A stretch of DNA of 51,815 bases from a virus (IMGVR_UViG_3300042430_001780:1-51815), one strand, 5' to 3'. Shown: positions 16,764 to 23,461, numbered from the stretch's first letter. Numbers and translations are program-made. Notes: generated from the letters alone by a model not told the origin.

Positions 16764-17033
16764 ATGGCTATTGATAAACATGGAGAATATATGGATCTTA
16801 CTTTAGAACAAATGGAAAGTGGTATTGTTTTAATTAAGGGATTTATTGAGGATTTACAGCATTCTGTTATGGGATATATGGTTACTTCTCACCCTGATTA
16901 TGACAGTATCAATGGCATTTTAAATAACCTTAGGTTATTGATTGCGGAGTATAAAAGGGATTTATATGAAGATTTTGTAAATACTACATATGGACATGGA
17001 CACGAAACAAATGATTGGAGCCCAACATTATGA
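16764..17033 (+). CDS. Hypothetical protein (89 aa)
   Basis: Ribosome binding site AAAGGGATTAAGTT. Helical with a short HGHGHE-type C-terminal tail. Overlaps the next gene by 4 nt. Function unknown. Confidence 0.7.
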   Translation: MAIDKHGEYMDLTLEQMESGIVLIKGFIEDLQHSVMGYMVTSHPDYDSINGILNNLRLLIAEYKRDLYEDFVNTTYGHGHETNDWSPTL

Positions 17034-17194
17034 AATACGAAGATAATAAGGATAGGATGATTCCAGTAAAATTAGATGCTGTAAGAGTAATGCAAGATCC
17101 AGAAACTGGTGAATTCTTTTATGATATCTGTTATGAATGTGACAAAATGTTAAATGAAGAGGAGGCTGCTTATGGACATGACTGTGAAGGATGA
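17030..17194 (+). CDS. Small Cys-containing hypothetical protein (54 aa)
   Basis: ATGA overlap. CYECDK (CxxC, residues 34-37) and a final HDC could form a small zinc site. Overlaps the next gene by 23 nt. Confidence 0.6.
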   Translation: MKYEDNKDRMIPVKLDAVRVMQDPETGEFFYDICYECDKMLNEEEAAYGHDCEG

Positions 17195-17375
17195 AATTGA
17201 ACAAGACATTCTTCGTCTTGAAAGAGAAATTCAAGTCATTGAGAAAAGGATAGACGAAACTGATAAGTCTAATGAAGAGAATGTATCTTTGTTAACCATT
17301 TTAAATATCCAAGCACATAATAGAACTTTGGCTTATTTGGATTGCAAAATAAAATTAGAAAGGTTGGTAGGATGA
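17172..17375 (+). CDS. Coiled-coil protein (67 aa)
   Basis: ATG 17172 is preferred over 17154 because GAGGAGG lies between them. Residues 5-35 are a heptad-like charged helix (ILRLEREIQVIEKRIDE), so an oligomeric coiled coil is likely. Function unknown. Confidence 0.7.
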   Translation: MDMTVKDEIEQDILRLEREIQVIEKRIDETDKSNEENVSLLTILNIQAHNRTLAYLDCKIKLERLVG

Positions 17376-17509
17376 TATATTATGGCGAATGTATATCGGA
17401 TGAAGAGATGATGTATGAATACAATTTTGATAAGCTTAGAGAAGAATTAAGCAAAACAATTATCCCAATACAACCCTATATTAATGGTAAGGATAAATAT
17501 GAGCAATGA
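17372..17509 (+). CDS. Small hypothetical protein (45 aa)
   Basis: ATGA overlap with the previous gene; overlaps the next by 11 nt. Short acidic, Tyr-rich peptide. Coding status rests on the overlaps. Confidence 0.55.
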   Translation: MIYYGECISDEEMMYEYNFDKLREELSKTIIPIQPYINGKDKYEQ

Positions 17510-17807
17510 TGAATATAATGATTTGAATCCAGAAGAAGTTTTTAACCTAATCTTTGGTGGTAGGTGGCTGAAAGAGTTGATTAGTAACTCTGATCTGGAG
17601 ATGGAAGATAAGATTACAGCCAATGATATTGTTAATGAATTTCTTCGTTTCATAAAAAATCGGGTTGAAGGAGTATTAAGTCATCCTAGTAATCAAGATA
17701 AGTATTCATATGAAGTAGTAAAGAGTATGTTTGACTCTGGAACAAACCCATTGGCAGATACACAGGAAGAATTGAATGCCCAGATAATAGATATGTTTAA
17801 TAGATAA
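17499..17807 (+). CDS. Hypothetical protein, last gene of the left operon (102 aa)
   Basis: ATG 17499 with AAGGATAA upstream is preferred over ATG 17484. Acidic helical protein with no recognised motif. A structured 3' region and terminator follow. Confidence 0.7.
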   Translation: MSNDEYNDLNPEEVFNLIFGGRWLKELISNSDLEMEDKITANDIVNEFLRFIKNRVEGVLSHPSNQDKYSYEVVKSMFDSGTNPLADTQEELNAQIIDMFNR

Positions 17808-17901
17808 AAATATAGATTGAAATAATTATAGAGAGAAATAGCTGAAAGATTATTAGAAGGAAATAGCTGAAAACTATTAGCATTAGTAAGTAAAGCGTTC
17901 C

Positions 17902-17943
17902 AATATCGTTCATATATTATCAATATATGTGGTGTACGATATT
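17902..17943 (+). other. Nested inverted repeat in the 3' region
   Basis: AATATCGT (17902-17909) pairs with ACGATATT (17936-17943), and ATATATT pairs with AATATAT inside. Upstream, GAAATAGCTGAAA is directly repeated. It may protect the operon's 3' end or bind a protein. Confidence 0.45.
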
Positions 17944-17975
17944 AATATTTAGCTGATATATCACAGAATAAGAGT

Positions 17976-18017
17976 CCAGGAATAGCCCTAAACATAGCTA
18001 TTCTTGGGCTTTTTTTT
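17976..18017 (+). terminator. Strong intrinsic terminator of the left operon
   Basis: CCAGGAATAGC and GCTATTCTTGG form an 11-bp stem (one G-U), followed by GC and eight T. It ends the + strand gene run. Confidence 0.9.
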
Positions 18018-18587
18018 GCCTAAAATTAGGGTAATAAATAAATAAAAATAGGCATAAATATAATAATATACGACTAAATTGGTCAACAATTGAACAAAAC
18101 GGGGCAAAAAAGCTCATAATTAGAGACCCCCTATGATTCGCTATACGAAATAACCTATATCAGTCCTTACTAGGAGGATAGATACATAGATATAACTAAT
18201 CAACCCCCTTTTAATAGGTCTTTTTACAGCCGCTAATCTCCAGCGATTTTAGTACAGATTTATCGGGGGTTAAATGGTTCTGTATACATACTGATATACG
18301 CATTGATTACACAGTTGTAATTTGCCCCGACAGATATAGAGAATCGCATCCGCTATCCCAGCCCCTATGATAACCCCGACCTCCTCATTGTTAATTGTAA
18401 ATACATTTCTGATTGTATAGGTATAAACATGTGTATGATTAGTAACATTATTAAAAACGCAGATATAAACATATAAATTTTGGCGGGTGTACAAATACAA
18501 ATACATTTCTATTTGGACCACCCGCCATTTACATGAATAGAGATTGAGAATTTGTATTAAATATCTAATCGCATTGGCATAGACAAA
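18018..18587. other. Gene-free junction between left operon and minus-strand array
   Basis: No convincing gene. It holds an AACCCCC/GGGGGTT pair about 18202-18270, a GAGGAGG on the - strand at about 18385 with no ATG, GTG or TTG behind it, a GGCGGGTG/CACCCGCC hairpin at 18482-18526 and a TTTAATACA motif (- strand) at 18553-18561. The last two resemble the regulatory parts of the array and may be a decayed tenth unit. Confidence 0.5.
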
Positions 18588-18627
18588 ACGGGTGTTCTCT
18601 GGGCGAATAGCCAGCGAGAACACCCGT
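18588..18627 (-). repeat. Post-terminator hairpin H, copy 1
   Basis: Perfect 12-bp arms ACGGGTGTTCTC/GAGAACACCCGT around a 16-nt loop TGGGCGAATAGCCAGC (+ strand). Related copies at 19201 and 19817 keep the loop while the outer arms covary. Confidence 0.8.
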
Positions 18628-18634
18628 AAAGAAA

Positions 18635-18664
18635 AACCCCATACGCCTTATGGCATATGGGGTT
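18635..18664 (-). terminator. Terminator of array unit 1
   Basis: AACCCCATACGCC/GGCATATGGGGTT stem, followed on the - strand by TTTTTC. Confidence 0.85.
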
Positions 18665-18688
18665 TGTCTCTATTACCTAACGGGGGAA

Positions 18689-18997
18689 TTACTTACGGTT
18701 GCGCTTCGCCTTTACTGGCTTGAGCGATACGACCATTTCGCCTGCTGTAGTCCACAAAATGGAGCAGTCACGGTCACACGCTTCGCCAGCCTTGGCAACA
18801 CGCCCACGCCATGAATTTTTGTGATTAACAAATTCATCGTCTGTTGGGTCGCCTTGGGCATCGGCATAAATAAAGGCATCGCCAGCAACATTAGCGTCTA
18901 ATGACATAATGTCGGCAAGTAACGCCTGATCTATGACAGCCTGCCTGCCACGCTTCACCAAATTGGTGATTTCGCTCAAATTGACTTTAAGGGTCAT
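18689..18997 (-). CDS. Array gene 1: small basic protein of a four-member paralogue family
   Basis: 102 aa. Starts at ATG 18997 after AAAGGAAATACA. Conserved blocks shared with the next two genes: LVKRGRQAxID near residues 13-23, AQGDPTDDEF, WRGRVAKAGEACDRDCSI, then GEMVVSLKPVKAKRNRK at the end. The basic KRGR block and the Lys/Arg tail suggest nucleic-acid binding; the centre is acidic. No known family. It has its own promoter, leader hairpin and terminator. Confidence 0.85.
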   Translation of the reverse strand: MTLKVNLSEITNLVKRGRQAVIDQALLADIMSLDANVAGDAFIYADAQGDPTDDEFVNHKNSWRGRVAKAGEACDRDCSILWTTAGEMVVSLKPVKAKRNRK

Positions 18998-19076
18998 TGT
19001 ATTTCCTTTATGGGATATGACTTGGCATTGTTACCCACAAATACATAGTAACAAGTAAGTGAGAATATGTATTCAA
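18998..19076 (-). promoter_or_regulatory. Unit 1 promoter and leader hairpin
   Basis: - strand TTGAATACA (19076-19068), then 20 nt from TTGAAT to -10 TACTAT (19050-19045). The leader stem TGGG/CCCA (19011-19036) carries the loop motif GCCAAGTC just before the AAAGG ribosome binding site. The stem differs from the TGTCG/CGACA of other units but still pairs. Confidence 0.8.
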
Positions 19077-19101
19077 TATATTTCTCCTCTATTTCCCAAT
19101 T

Positions 19102-19145
19102 GGCTGTTGTTCAACTTGAGCTAGGCGCACCGTTGAACCACAGCC
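19102..19145 (-). repeat. Conserved hairpin E, copy 1
   Basis: Arms GGCTGT-T-GTTCAAC and GTTGAAC-C-ACAGCC pair perfectly except the single spacer base; + strand loop TTGAGCTAGGCGCACC. Ends exactly 25 nt from the TTGAATACA motif. Confidence 0.85.
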
Positions 19146-19200
19146 GTGTATTGTGATTGGGAATTGTGTACTAAACATGAGATCAGGTGTGACTCTAAGC

Positions 19201-19242
19201 GGCGGTTGTTCTCTGGGCGTATAGCCAGCGAGAACAACCGCC
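19201..19242 (-). repeat. Post-terminator hairpin H, copy 2
   Basis: Arms GGCGGTTGTTCTC/GAGAACAACCGCC, loop TGGGCGTATAGCCAGC. The arms differ from copy 1 at paired positions, so pairing is kept. Confidence 0.8.
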
Positions 19243-19247
19243 AAGAA

Positions 19248-19277
19248 AGCCCCGTGAGCACTAAGGCTCACGGGGCT
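19248..19277 (-). terminator. Terminator of array unit 2
   Basis: AGCCCCGTGAGC/GCTCACGGGGCT stem. The - strand tail TTTCTT is a weak U-tract. Confidence 0.75.
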
Positions 19278-19307
19278 CTTGTATTCATTGGGCTTGCGGG
19301 GCACTAA

Positions 19308-19610
19308 CTACTTGCGGTTGCGCTTAGCCTTGACGGGCTTGAGCGAGACGATCATCTCGCCTTCGGTTGTCCAATTGACCGAGCAATCAACGCCGAGATA
19401 CTCGGCACTGCGGGCAACACGCCCACGCCAAGTGTTCTTGTGATTGGCAAAGTCTTCATCACTTGGATCACCTTGTGCAAGATCATAGATGATTGCATCA
19501 CCAATGATTGCTGGATCAATGGTCTGAATCTCTGCAACAAGATTCATATCAAGGATTGCCTGCCTGCCACGCTTGACCAAATTGGTCAATTCGTTTAGAT
19601 TGACTTTCAT
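19308..19610 (-). CDS. Array gene 2: paralogue of array gene 1
   Basis: 100 aa. Same family: LVKRGRQAILD, AQGDPSDEDF, WRGRVARSAEY, GEMIVSLKPVKAKRNRK. It lacks the second cysteine of the CDRDC motif (GVDCS instead). Ribosome binding site AAAGGATAAC. Independent promoter and terminator. Function unknown; a nucleic-acid-binding role is inferred from the basic blocks. Confidence 0.85.
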   Translation of the reverse strand: MKVNLNELTNLVKRGRQAILDMNLVAEIQTIDPAIIGDAIIYDLAQGDPSDEDFANHKNTWRGRVARSAEYLGVDCSVNWTTEGEMIVSLKPVKAKRNRK

Positions 19611-19692
19611 TGTAGTTATCCTTTATCGGATACGACTTGGCGTTTATACCGACATCAATAACTATACCTATGTCATCAGAATTTGTATTCAA
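19611..19692 (-). promoter_or_regulatory. Unit 2 promoter and leader hairpin
   Basis: TTGAATACA, 20 nt, -10 TATAGT (19666-19661). The leader stem TCGG/CCGA (19626-19652) has GCCAAGTC in its loop. Confidence 0.8.
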
Positions 19693-19717
19693 TATAAAGT
19701 CCCTATACTTCCCTTAC

Positions 19718-19761
19718 GGCGGTAGTGCAACTTGAGCTAATCGCACCGTTGCCCAACCGCC
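19718..19761 (-). repeat. Conserved hairpin E, copy 2
   Basis: Arms GGCGGT-A-GTGCAAC and GTTGCCC-A-ACCGCC; outer arms covary with copy 1. + strand loop TTGAGCTAATCGCACC, two changes. 25 nt from TTGAATACA. Confidence 0.85.
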
Positions 19762-19816
19762 ATGTGTCGGGATAGGAAATGTGTATTAAATTTGTGAGCA
19801 TAGGGACTCTCTGCAA

Positions 19817-19856
19817 GGTGGTGTTCTCTGGGCGACTAGCCAGCGAGAACACCACC
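19817..19856 (-). repeat. Post-terminator hairpin H, copy 3
   Basis: Arms GGTGGTGTTCTC/GAGAACACCACC, loop TGGGCGACTAGCCAGC. Confidence 0.8.
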
Positions 19857-19861
19857 CAAAA

Positions 19862-19891
19862 AAACCCCACAAGCCATAAGGCTTATGGGGT
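19862..19891 (-). terminator. Terminator of array unit 3
   Basis: AACCCCACAAGCC/GGCTTATGGGGTT, followed on the - strand by a T-run. Confidence 0.85.
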
Positions 19892-19930
19892 TAGTTTGGC
19901 AAGGTAACTCTTTACCTCACTATGGTCTCA

Positions 19931-20239
19931 CTACTTGCGCTTGCGCTTGCCCTTGACAGGCTTGAGTGATACCACCATCTCTCCCTCTGTAGTCCACAGA
20001 ATGGAGCATTCACGGTCGCAAGCCTCGCCTGCTTTTGCGACACGACCTCGCCAAGTGTTTTTCCAATTTGGAAAATCCTCATCGCTGGTGTCGCCTTGTG
20101 CGTCCTCGTAGATGAATGCGTCACCCTCAATCGCTGGGTCTAGCGCCTGGATATCGGCAACTAGAGCGAGGTCAATAATGGCTTGTCTGCCACGCTTGAC
20201 CAAGTTTGTGACTTGGCTTAGATTTATTTTCTTACTCAT
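19931..20239 (-). CDS. Array gene 3: paralogue of array gene 1
   Basis: 102 aa. Nearest relative of array gene 1 (LVKRGRQAIIDLALVADI, WRGRVAKAGEACDRECSI, GEMVVSLKPVKGKRKRK). Ribosome binding site AAGGGAAAAGCC. Its leader is longer than in the other units. Confidence 0.85.
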   Translation of the reverse strand: MSKKINLSQVTNLVKRGRQAIIDLALVADIQALDPAIEGDAFIYEDAQGDTSDEDFPNWKNTWRGRVAKAGEACDRECSILWTTEGEMVVSLKPVKGKRKRK

Positions 20240-20346
20240 TGGCTTTTCCCTTGCGATGAGTTTTTAGCCATCGCTCACGGAATGTGAGCAATTAGGCGCT
20301 CACCAACACTCATTACATTACATATGTAAAGAGAATATGTATTCAA
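20240..20346 (-). promoter_or_regulatory. Unit 3 promoter with divergent leader
   Basis: TTGAATACA, 20 nt, -10 TAATGT (20320-20315). The leader lacks the GCCAAGTC loop. It has two other hairpins instead: GTGAGC/GCTCAC and GCGAT/ATCGC. Confidence 0.75.
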
Positions 20347-20371
20347 TATAAATATGTCATCATCCCCTTAC

Positions 20372-20415
20372 TGCTGGAGTGCAACTTGAGCTAGGCGCAC
20401 CGTTGCCCACCACCC
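20372..20415 (-). repeat. Conserved hairpin E, copy 3
   Basis: Inner arms GTGCAAC/GTTGCCC, outer TGCTGG/CCACCC partly paired. Consensus loop TTGAGCTAGGCGCACC. 25 nt from TTGAATACA; a second TTGAATACA lies 21 nt on its other side. Confidence 0.85.
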
Positions 20416-20494
20416 TCATAGCATGTATGGTGAGCGTGTATTCAACATTGGGCATCGCTGTGTGCTGTGTGGTCGGTGTTCGGGCAAAAAAAAA

Positions 20495-20522
20495 TCCCCC
20501 CAAGCCTTTCGGCTTGAGGGGA
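20495..20522 (-). terminator. Terminator of array unit 4
   Basis: TCCCCCCAAGCC-TTTC-GGCTTGAGGGGA (one mismatch), then a run of eight T on the - strand. Confidence 0.85.
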
Positions 20523-20543
20523 CTGCTTGGGGAAGCGACTTGG

Positions 20544-20810
20544 TTACTTAGTGCGCTTCTTGCTTAGCACGGGGATAAGTTTGCCTTTATCCAAGTGGAA
20601 TTGGATACTTAGTTTGGTTGACCCTTGCGCCCTTGCGATACGGGCACGAATACGCCCTTTATCTACAACGGTATTAGGGATACGACACTCTGTGACCATT
20701 ACATCTGTCGCATTGGTTACAGCGTTCACACAGTCAATTAGATACTGATCGTGACGCTTAGCACGACCACGCTTGATTACATTGACTGAACCTGCCTTTA
20801 CTTTACGCAT
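20544..20810 (-). CDS. Array gene 4: divergent small basic paralogue
   Basis: 88 aa. ATG 20810 follows AAGGGAGAAGCAA; an upstream in-frame ATG at 20852 lies in the leader and is rejected. VIKRGRAKRHDQYLID, KGRIRARIARA and a Lys/Arg-rich end (VLSKKRTK) parallel array genes 1-3, but identity is low. It is the most basic member. Nucleic-acid binding is the likely property. Confidence 0.8.
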   Translation of the reverse strand: MRKVKAGSVNVIKRGRAKRHDQYLIDCVNAVTNATDVMVTECRIPNTVVDKGRIRARIARAQGSTKLSIQFHLDKGKLIPVLSKKRTK

Positions 20811-20889
20811 TTGCTTCTCCCTTGTCGTTGCGACTTGGCGCTGTACCGACACTCAATACCTTACAATATGAGCGAGAATATGTATTCAA
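20811..20889 (-). promoter_or_regulatory. Unit 4 promoter and leader hairpin
   Basis: TTGAATACA, 20 nt, -10 TAAGGT (20863-20858). Leader stem TGTCG/CGACA (20824-20851) with GCCAAGTC loop, then AAGGGAG. Confidence 0.85.
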
Positions 20890-20914
20890 TATGTTTATAT
20901 CATATTATCCTTAT

Positions 20915-20958
20915 TGCTGGAGTGCAACTTGAGCTATGCGCACCGTTGCCCACCACCC
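20915..20958 (-). repeat. Conserved hairpin E, copy 4
   Basis: GTGCAAC/GTTGCCC inner arms; loop TTGAGCTATGCGCACC. 25 nt from TTGAATACA. Confidence 0.85.
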
Positions 20959-21036
20959 TCATAGCATGTGTAGTGAGCATGTATTCAATATGGTTTACTG
21001 TTGCGTGCTGTCTGGTCGGAGTACGGGCAAAAAAAA

Positions 21037-21064
21037 CCCCCCCAAGCCTTTCGGCTCGGGAGGG
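21037..21064 (-). terminator. Terminator of array unit 5
   Basis: C-rich arm ending in AAGCC, loop TTTC, then GGCTCGGGAGGG; A-run on the + strand gives the U-tract. Confidence 0.85.
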
Positions 21065-21070
21065 AATTTT

Positions 21071-21316
21071 TCAAACTGCTTTCCGTAGAAAGCAATCACC
21101 GTGCGCTGTCCAATGGACAGATACTGGCTTGATGGCGGGGTGATTATGTATATCACGCTCCACCATGCGCTTGTAATACCTGCACCTTACACCGCCTTCC
21201 TTCAGTATCTCATCAGGCACCTTGAGAGCGTCAAGGATTACCCCGTCTACTTTAGGAATGCGTAGCGAGGCTACGGCGTGCAGGATCTCGTACAGCACCT
21301 CTTGGCTAAGCGACAT
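21071..21316 (-). CDS. Array gene 5b: hypothetical protein (81 aa)
   Basis: Its start at 21316 shares one base with the stop of the upstream gene, so it is translated from a two-gene mRNA. Mostly helical N-terminus and a basic CRYYKRMVERDIH segment. Function unknown. Confidence 0.8.
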   Translation of the reverse strand: MSLSQEVLYEILHAVASLRIPKVDGVILDALKVPDEILKEGGVRCRYYKRMVERDIHNHPAIKPVSVHWTAHGDCFLRKAV

Positions 21317-21549
21317 TATTCGCCTTCCTCTTCGGTGCCTGCAAATTCCTTATCCCAGCACTCTGAATGAATGCCTGTCATAAGTTGTTCACGCTCCCCT
21401 GCCGAGAGTGCGGGGAATGCATCTTGGATATATTCCCCTTGCGCACGCTTGACTACGCCGATCTCCCACACTCCGAGATCCATAGTGATCTCACCCATCT
21501 TGCTACAGAGTGGGCATTGCTCGGTGGGAATGCTAATTACTGTTCTCAT
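21316..21549 (-). CDS. Array gene 5a: small zinc-binding-type protein (77 aa)
   Basis: CPLC (residues 12-15) and a C-terminal GIHSECWD give a CxxC...HxxC pattern typical of a small zinc knuckle; such proteins are frequent in actinophages and of unknown function. Start at 21549 after AAGGGGTAAGC. Confidence 0.8.
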   Translation of the reverse strand: MRTVISIPTEQCPLCSKMGEITMDLGVWEIGVVKRAQGEYIQDAFPALSAGEREQLMTGIHSECWDKEFAGTEEEGE

Positions 21550-21627
21550 TGCTTACCCCTTATCGCTGTGACTTGGCACCTTGCCGACAGATAACACCTT
21601 ACCAAGTGAGTGAGAATATGTATTCAA
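21550..21627 (-). promoter_or_regulatory. Unit 5 promoter and leader hairpin
   Basis: TTGAATACA, 20 nt, -10 TAAGGT (21601-21596). Leader with GCCAAGTC loop; the stem is TATCG/CGATA-like. Confidence 0.8.
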
Positions 21628-21652
21628 TATAAAAGCATCATCATATCCTTAT

Positions 21653-21696
21653 CGCTGGAGTGCAACTTGAGCTATGCGCACCGTTGCCCACCACCG
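21653..21696 (-). repeat. Conserved hairpin E, copy 5
   Basis: GTGCAAC/GTTGCCC inner arms, outer CGCTGG/CCACCG; loop TTGAGCTATGCGCACC. 25 nt from TTGAATACA. Confidence 0.85.
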
Positions 21697-21772
21697 TATC
21701 TTGTGTGCGTTGAGTGCATATTAAACCCTGAGATCTATGCGTCCTGAGATGGTGGTGTTCGGGGCACAAAAA

Positions 21773-21798
21773 AACCCCCTGCCCGAAGGCAAGGGGTT
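21773..21798 (-). terminator. Terminator of array unit 6
   Basis: AACCCCCTGCC-CGAA-GGCAAGGGGTT with a T-run on the - strand. Confidence 0.85.
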
Positions 21799-21826
21799 GA
21801 TTTGTATTATTGGGGGTGGATAGTCG

Positions 21827-22123
21827 CTATTGAGCGATTGTGTTTGCTTTGGCTTCGGCTTTGGCTTTATCCGTTGTCTGGTTCTGGATAGTGCTTGAGT
21901 AGGAACGAACAAGGAACAAGAGCCCTTGTGTTGATGGGTGATTGCTTCCGTTCTTGCTCAATGCCTGCTCGTACTTATCGGTGAGCATTGCCAATTGCTC
22001 GCCCAGTGTCATTACGGTATCGCCATTGCGCATATCGGCATTGACAGCCTTGATACGCTTGTTGGCTTGTACCTGCTCACGGCTTTGCTTAGCCCGTGCT
22101 TGCGCCTTGCTTTGCTGTTTCAT
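21827..22123 (-). CDS. Array gene 6: hypothetical helical protein (98 aa)
   Basis: ATG 22123 after AAGGGGAATACA; the longer frame reads into the leader and is rejected. The first 30 residues are Gln/Lys/Arg-rich (KQQSKAQARAKQSREQVQ), and the tail is Ala/Lys-rich. Probably an extended helix. Function unknown. Confidence 0.8.
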   Translation of the reverse strand: MKQQSKAQARAKQSREQVQANKRIKAVNADMRNGDTVMTLGEQLAMLTDKYEQALSKNGSNHPSTQGLLFLVRSYSSTIQNQTTDKAKAEAKANTIAQ

Positions 22124-22202
22124 TGTATTCCCCTTGTCGTTGTGACTTGGCACTCTTACCGACACTCAATACCTTACAGAGTGTGAGAGAATATGTATTC
22201 AA
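22124..22202 (-). promoter_or_regulatory. Unit 6 promoter and leader hairpin
   Basis: TTGAATACA, 20 nt, -10 TAAGGT (22176-22171). Leader stem TGTCG/CGACA (22135-22164), loop GCCAAGTC, then AAGGGGA. Confidence 0.85.
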
Positions 22203-22227
22203 TATGAAATCGTGTGCATCCCCTGAT

Positions 22228-22271
22228 CGCTGGAGTGCAACTTGAGCTAGGCGCACCGTTGCCCACCACCC
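22228..22271 (-). repeat. Conserved hairpin E, copy 6
   Basis: GTGCAAC/GTTGCCC inner arms, consensus loop. 25 nt from TTGAATACA. Confidence 0.85.
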
Positions 22272-22350
22272 CACAGCATGTGTGCGTTGAGTGCATATTA
22301 AAACTCTGAGACCTATGTGTGCTGTGTGTTGGGTGTTCGGGCAACAAAAA

Positions 22351-22374
22351 AACCCCCACCCGAAGGTGAGGGTT
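22351..22374 (-). terminator. Terminator of array unit 7
   Basis: AACCCCCACC-CGAA-GGTGAGGGTT with a T-run on the - strand. Confidence 0.85.
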
Positions 22375-22386
22375 TGATTGTTCGTA

Positions 22387-22653
22387 TCAGTTGTAGATAC
22401 GATACCTGTCCTGCTGTTTCTCCAGCAAGTGAGCCTGGCGCTTCCTGTCGTACTTCCTGCACCACGCTTTCGCTGAACGCAGGCTGTCTGTCTCGTAACG
22501 CTCTACTGTACCCTCAACCACACGGTCTGAGGTTGTTGTATAGCACCACGCTACATACACGCACACACCGTCATCAGCGTATGTAGAGTAAATCTCATAC
22601 ATATGACCATTAGTGTAAGCGTAGAAGGAACCAAGTATTAGGGAAAATTCCAT
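22387..22653 (-). CDS. Array gene 7: hypothetical protein (88 aa)
   Basis: ATG 22653 with AGAGGATAACC upstream. Aromatic N-terminal half (FYAYTNGHMYEIYSTYADDG), beta-rich, and a basic C-terminus (AWCRKYDRKRQAHLLEKQQDRYR). Function unknown. Confidence 0.8.
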   Translation of the reverse strand: MEFSLILGSFYAYTNGHMYEIYSTYADDGVCVYVAWCYTTTSDRVVEGTVERYETDSLRSAKAWCRKYDRKRQAHLLEKQQDRYRIYN

Positions 22654-22731
22654 AATGGTTATCCTCTCTATCGGGGTTAGGTTTGTTCCGACATCTACTA
22701 CCTTACAGAGTAAGTAAGAATATGTATTCAA
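22654..22731 (-). promoter_or_regulatory. Unit 7 promoter and leader
   Basis: TTGAATACA, 20 nt, -10 TAAGGT (22705-22700). Leader stem TCGG/CCGA is kept, but the loop motif has changed to CCTAACC. Confidence 0.75.
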
Positions 22732-22756
22732 TGTAAATCTACCCGCATCACCTTAT

Positions 22757-22800
22757 CATTGGAGTACAACTTGAGCTAAGCGCACCGTAGTCCACCAAGC
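22757..22800 (-). repeat. Conserved hairpin E, copy 7
   Basis: Inner arms GTACAAC/GTAGTCC: one compensatory G-C to A-T change and one broken pair. Loop TTGAGCTAAGCGCACC. 25 nt from TTGAATACA. Confidence 0.8.
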
Positions 22801-22880
22801 ACAGCATGTGTAGGCTGAGTGTATGTTAAACTCTGAGACCTACCTGTGCTGTGTGCATGGTGTTCGGGGCAAAAAAAAGT

Positions 22881-22918
22881 GAGCGTGTGATGTGTCGGAG
22901 GGGACACACCACACGCTC
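22881..22918 (-). terminator. Terminator of array unit 8
   Basis: GAGCGTGTG and CACACGCTC outer stem with TGTGTC/GACACA inside, then T-run on the - strand. Confidence 0.85.
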
Positions 22919-22940
22919 GCTGGTTGGGTTTAGTTATTCG

Positions 22941-23234
22941 TTATTTACCCCTTTCCGTTGAGGTCTCAAGGTCTTTCCACATTTGATCCAGTTCCTCACG
23001 AGAACGCTTGTAACCAAGACCAGTCCAACCGCTCCAGTCTGTATATGCCTCATCATCTGCGGCACCTGTAGCAATCTCATAGGGAGTGTACTTGGTCTCA
23101 AGCCATTCATCGTAAGCACGATCACGGGCTGATTCAATCGCATTGTCTCGCTCGGCGTATCCAAACGCATACCCCGACAGACAACACAGTATTCCAAATG
23201 CCATAAGCATTAGGACTAATCCGTATTCATCCAT
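22941..23234 (-). CDS. Array gene 8: membrane-anchored protein (97 aa)
   Basis: Residues 4-25 form one membrane span (LVLMLMAFGILCCLSGYAFG), followed by an acidic, Trp/Tyr-rich soluble domain. ATG 23234 with AAGGAGCAAGGTA upstream. Topology would place the acidic domain on one side of the inner membrane. Function unknown. Confidence 0.8.
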   Translation of the reverse strand: MDEYGLVLMLMAFGILCCLSGYAFGYAERDNAIESARDRAYDEWLETKYTPYEIATGAADDEAYTDWSGWTGLGYKRSREELDQMWKDLETSTERGK

Positions 23235-23314
23235 TACCTTGCTCCTTGTCGTTGTGACTTGGCACTCTTACCGACATCCATTACCTTACATAATGAGAAG
23301 GAATGTGTATTCAA
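23235..23314 (-). promoter_or_regulatory. Unit 8 promoter and leader hairpin
   Basis: TTGAATACA, 20 nt, -10 TAAGGT (23288-23283). Leader stem TGTCG/CGACA (23247-23276) with GCCAAGTC loop. Confidence 0.85.
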
Positions 23315-23339
23315 TATGAATATGACCGCATACCCTGAT

Positions 23340-23383
23340 GATTGGAGTGCAACTTGAGCTAGGCGCACTGTCGCCCACCAAAC
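23340..23383 (-). repeat. Conserved hairpin E, copy 8
   Basis: Inner arms GTGCAAC/GTCGCCC; loop TTGAGCTAGGCGCACT. 25 nt from TTGAATACA. Confidence 0.8.
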
Positions 23384-23461
23384 ATTGTGAGCGTGTAGTG
23401 AGCGCATACTCAACAACTGTGTCCTGCCTGCCCTGGGTCTTTGGTGTTCGGGCATAAAAAA

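Noticed and set aside
18270-18623. - strand frame of 117 codons before the array.
   Set aside because: It crosses hairpin H and the GGCGGGTG hairpin, its composition is erratic, and no start codon follows the GAGGAGG inside it.
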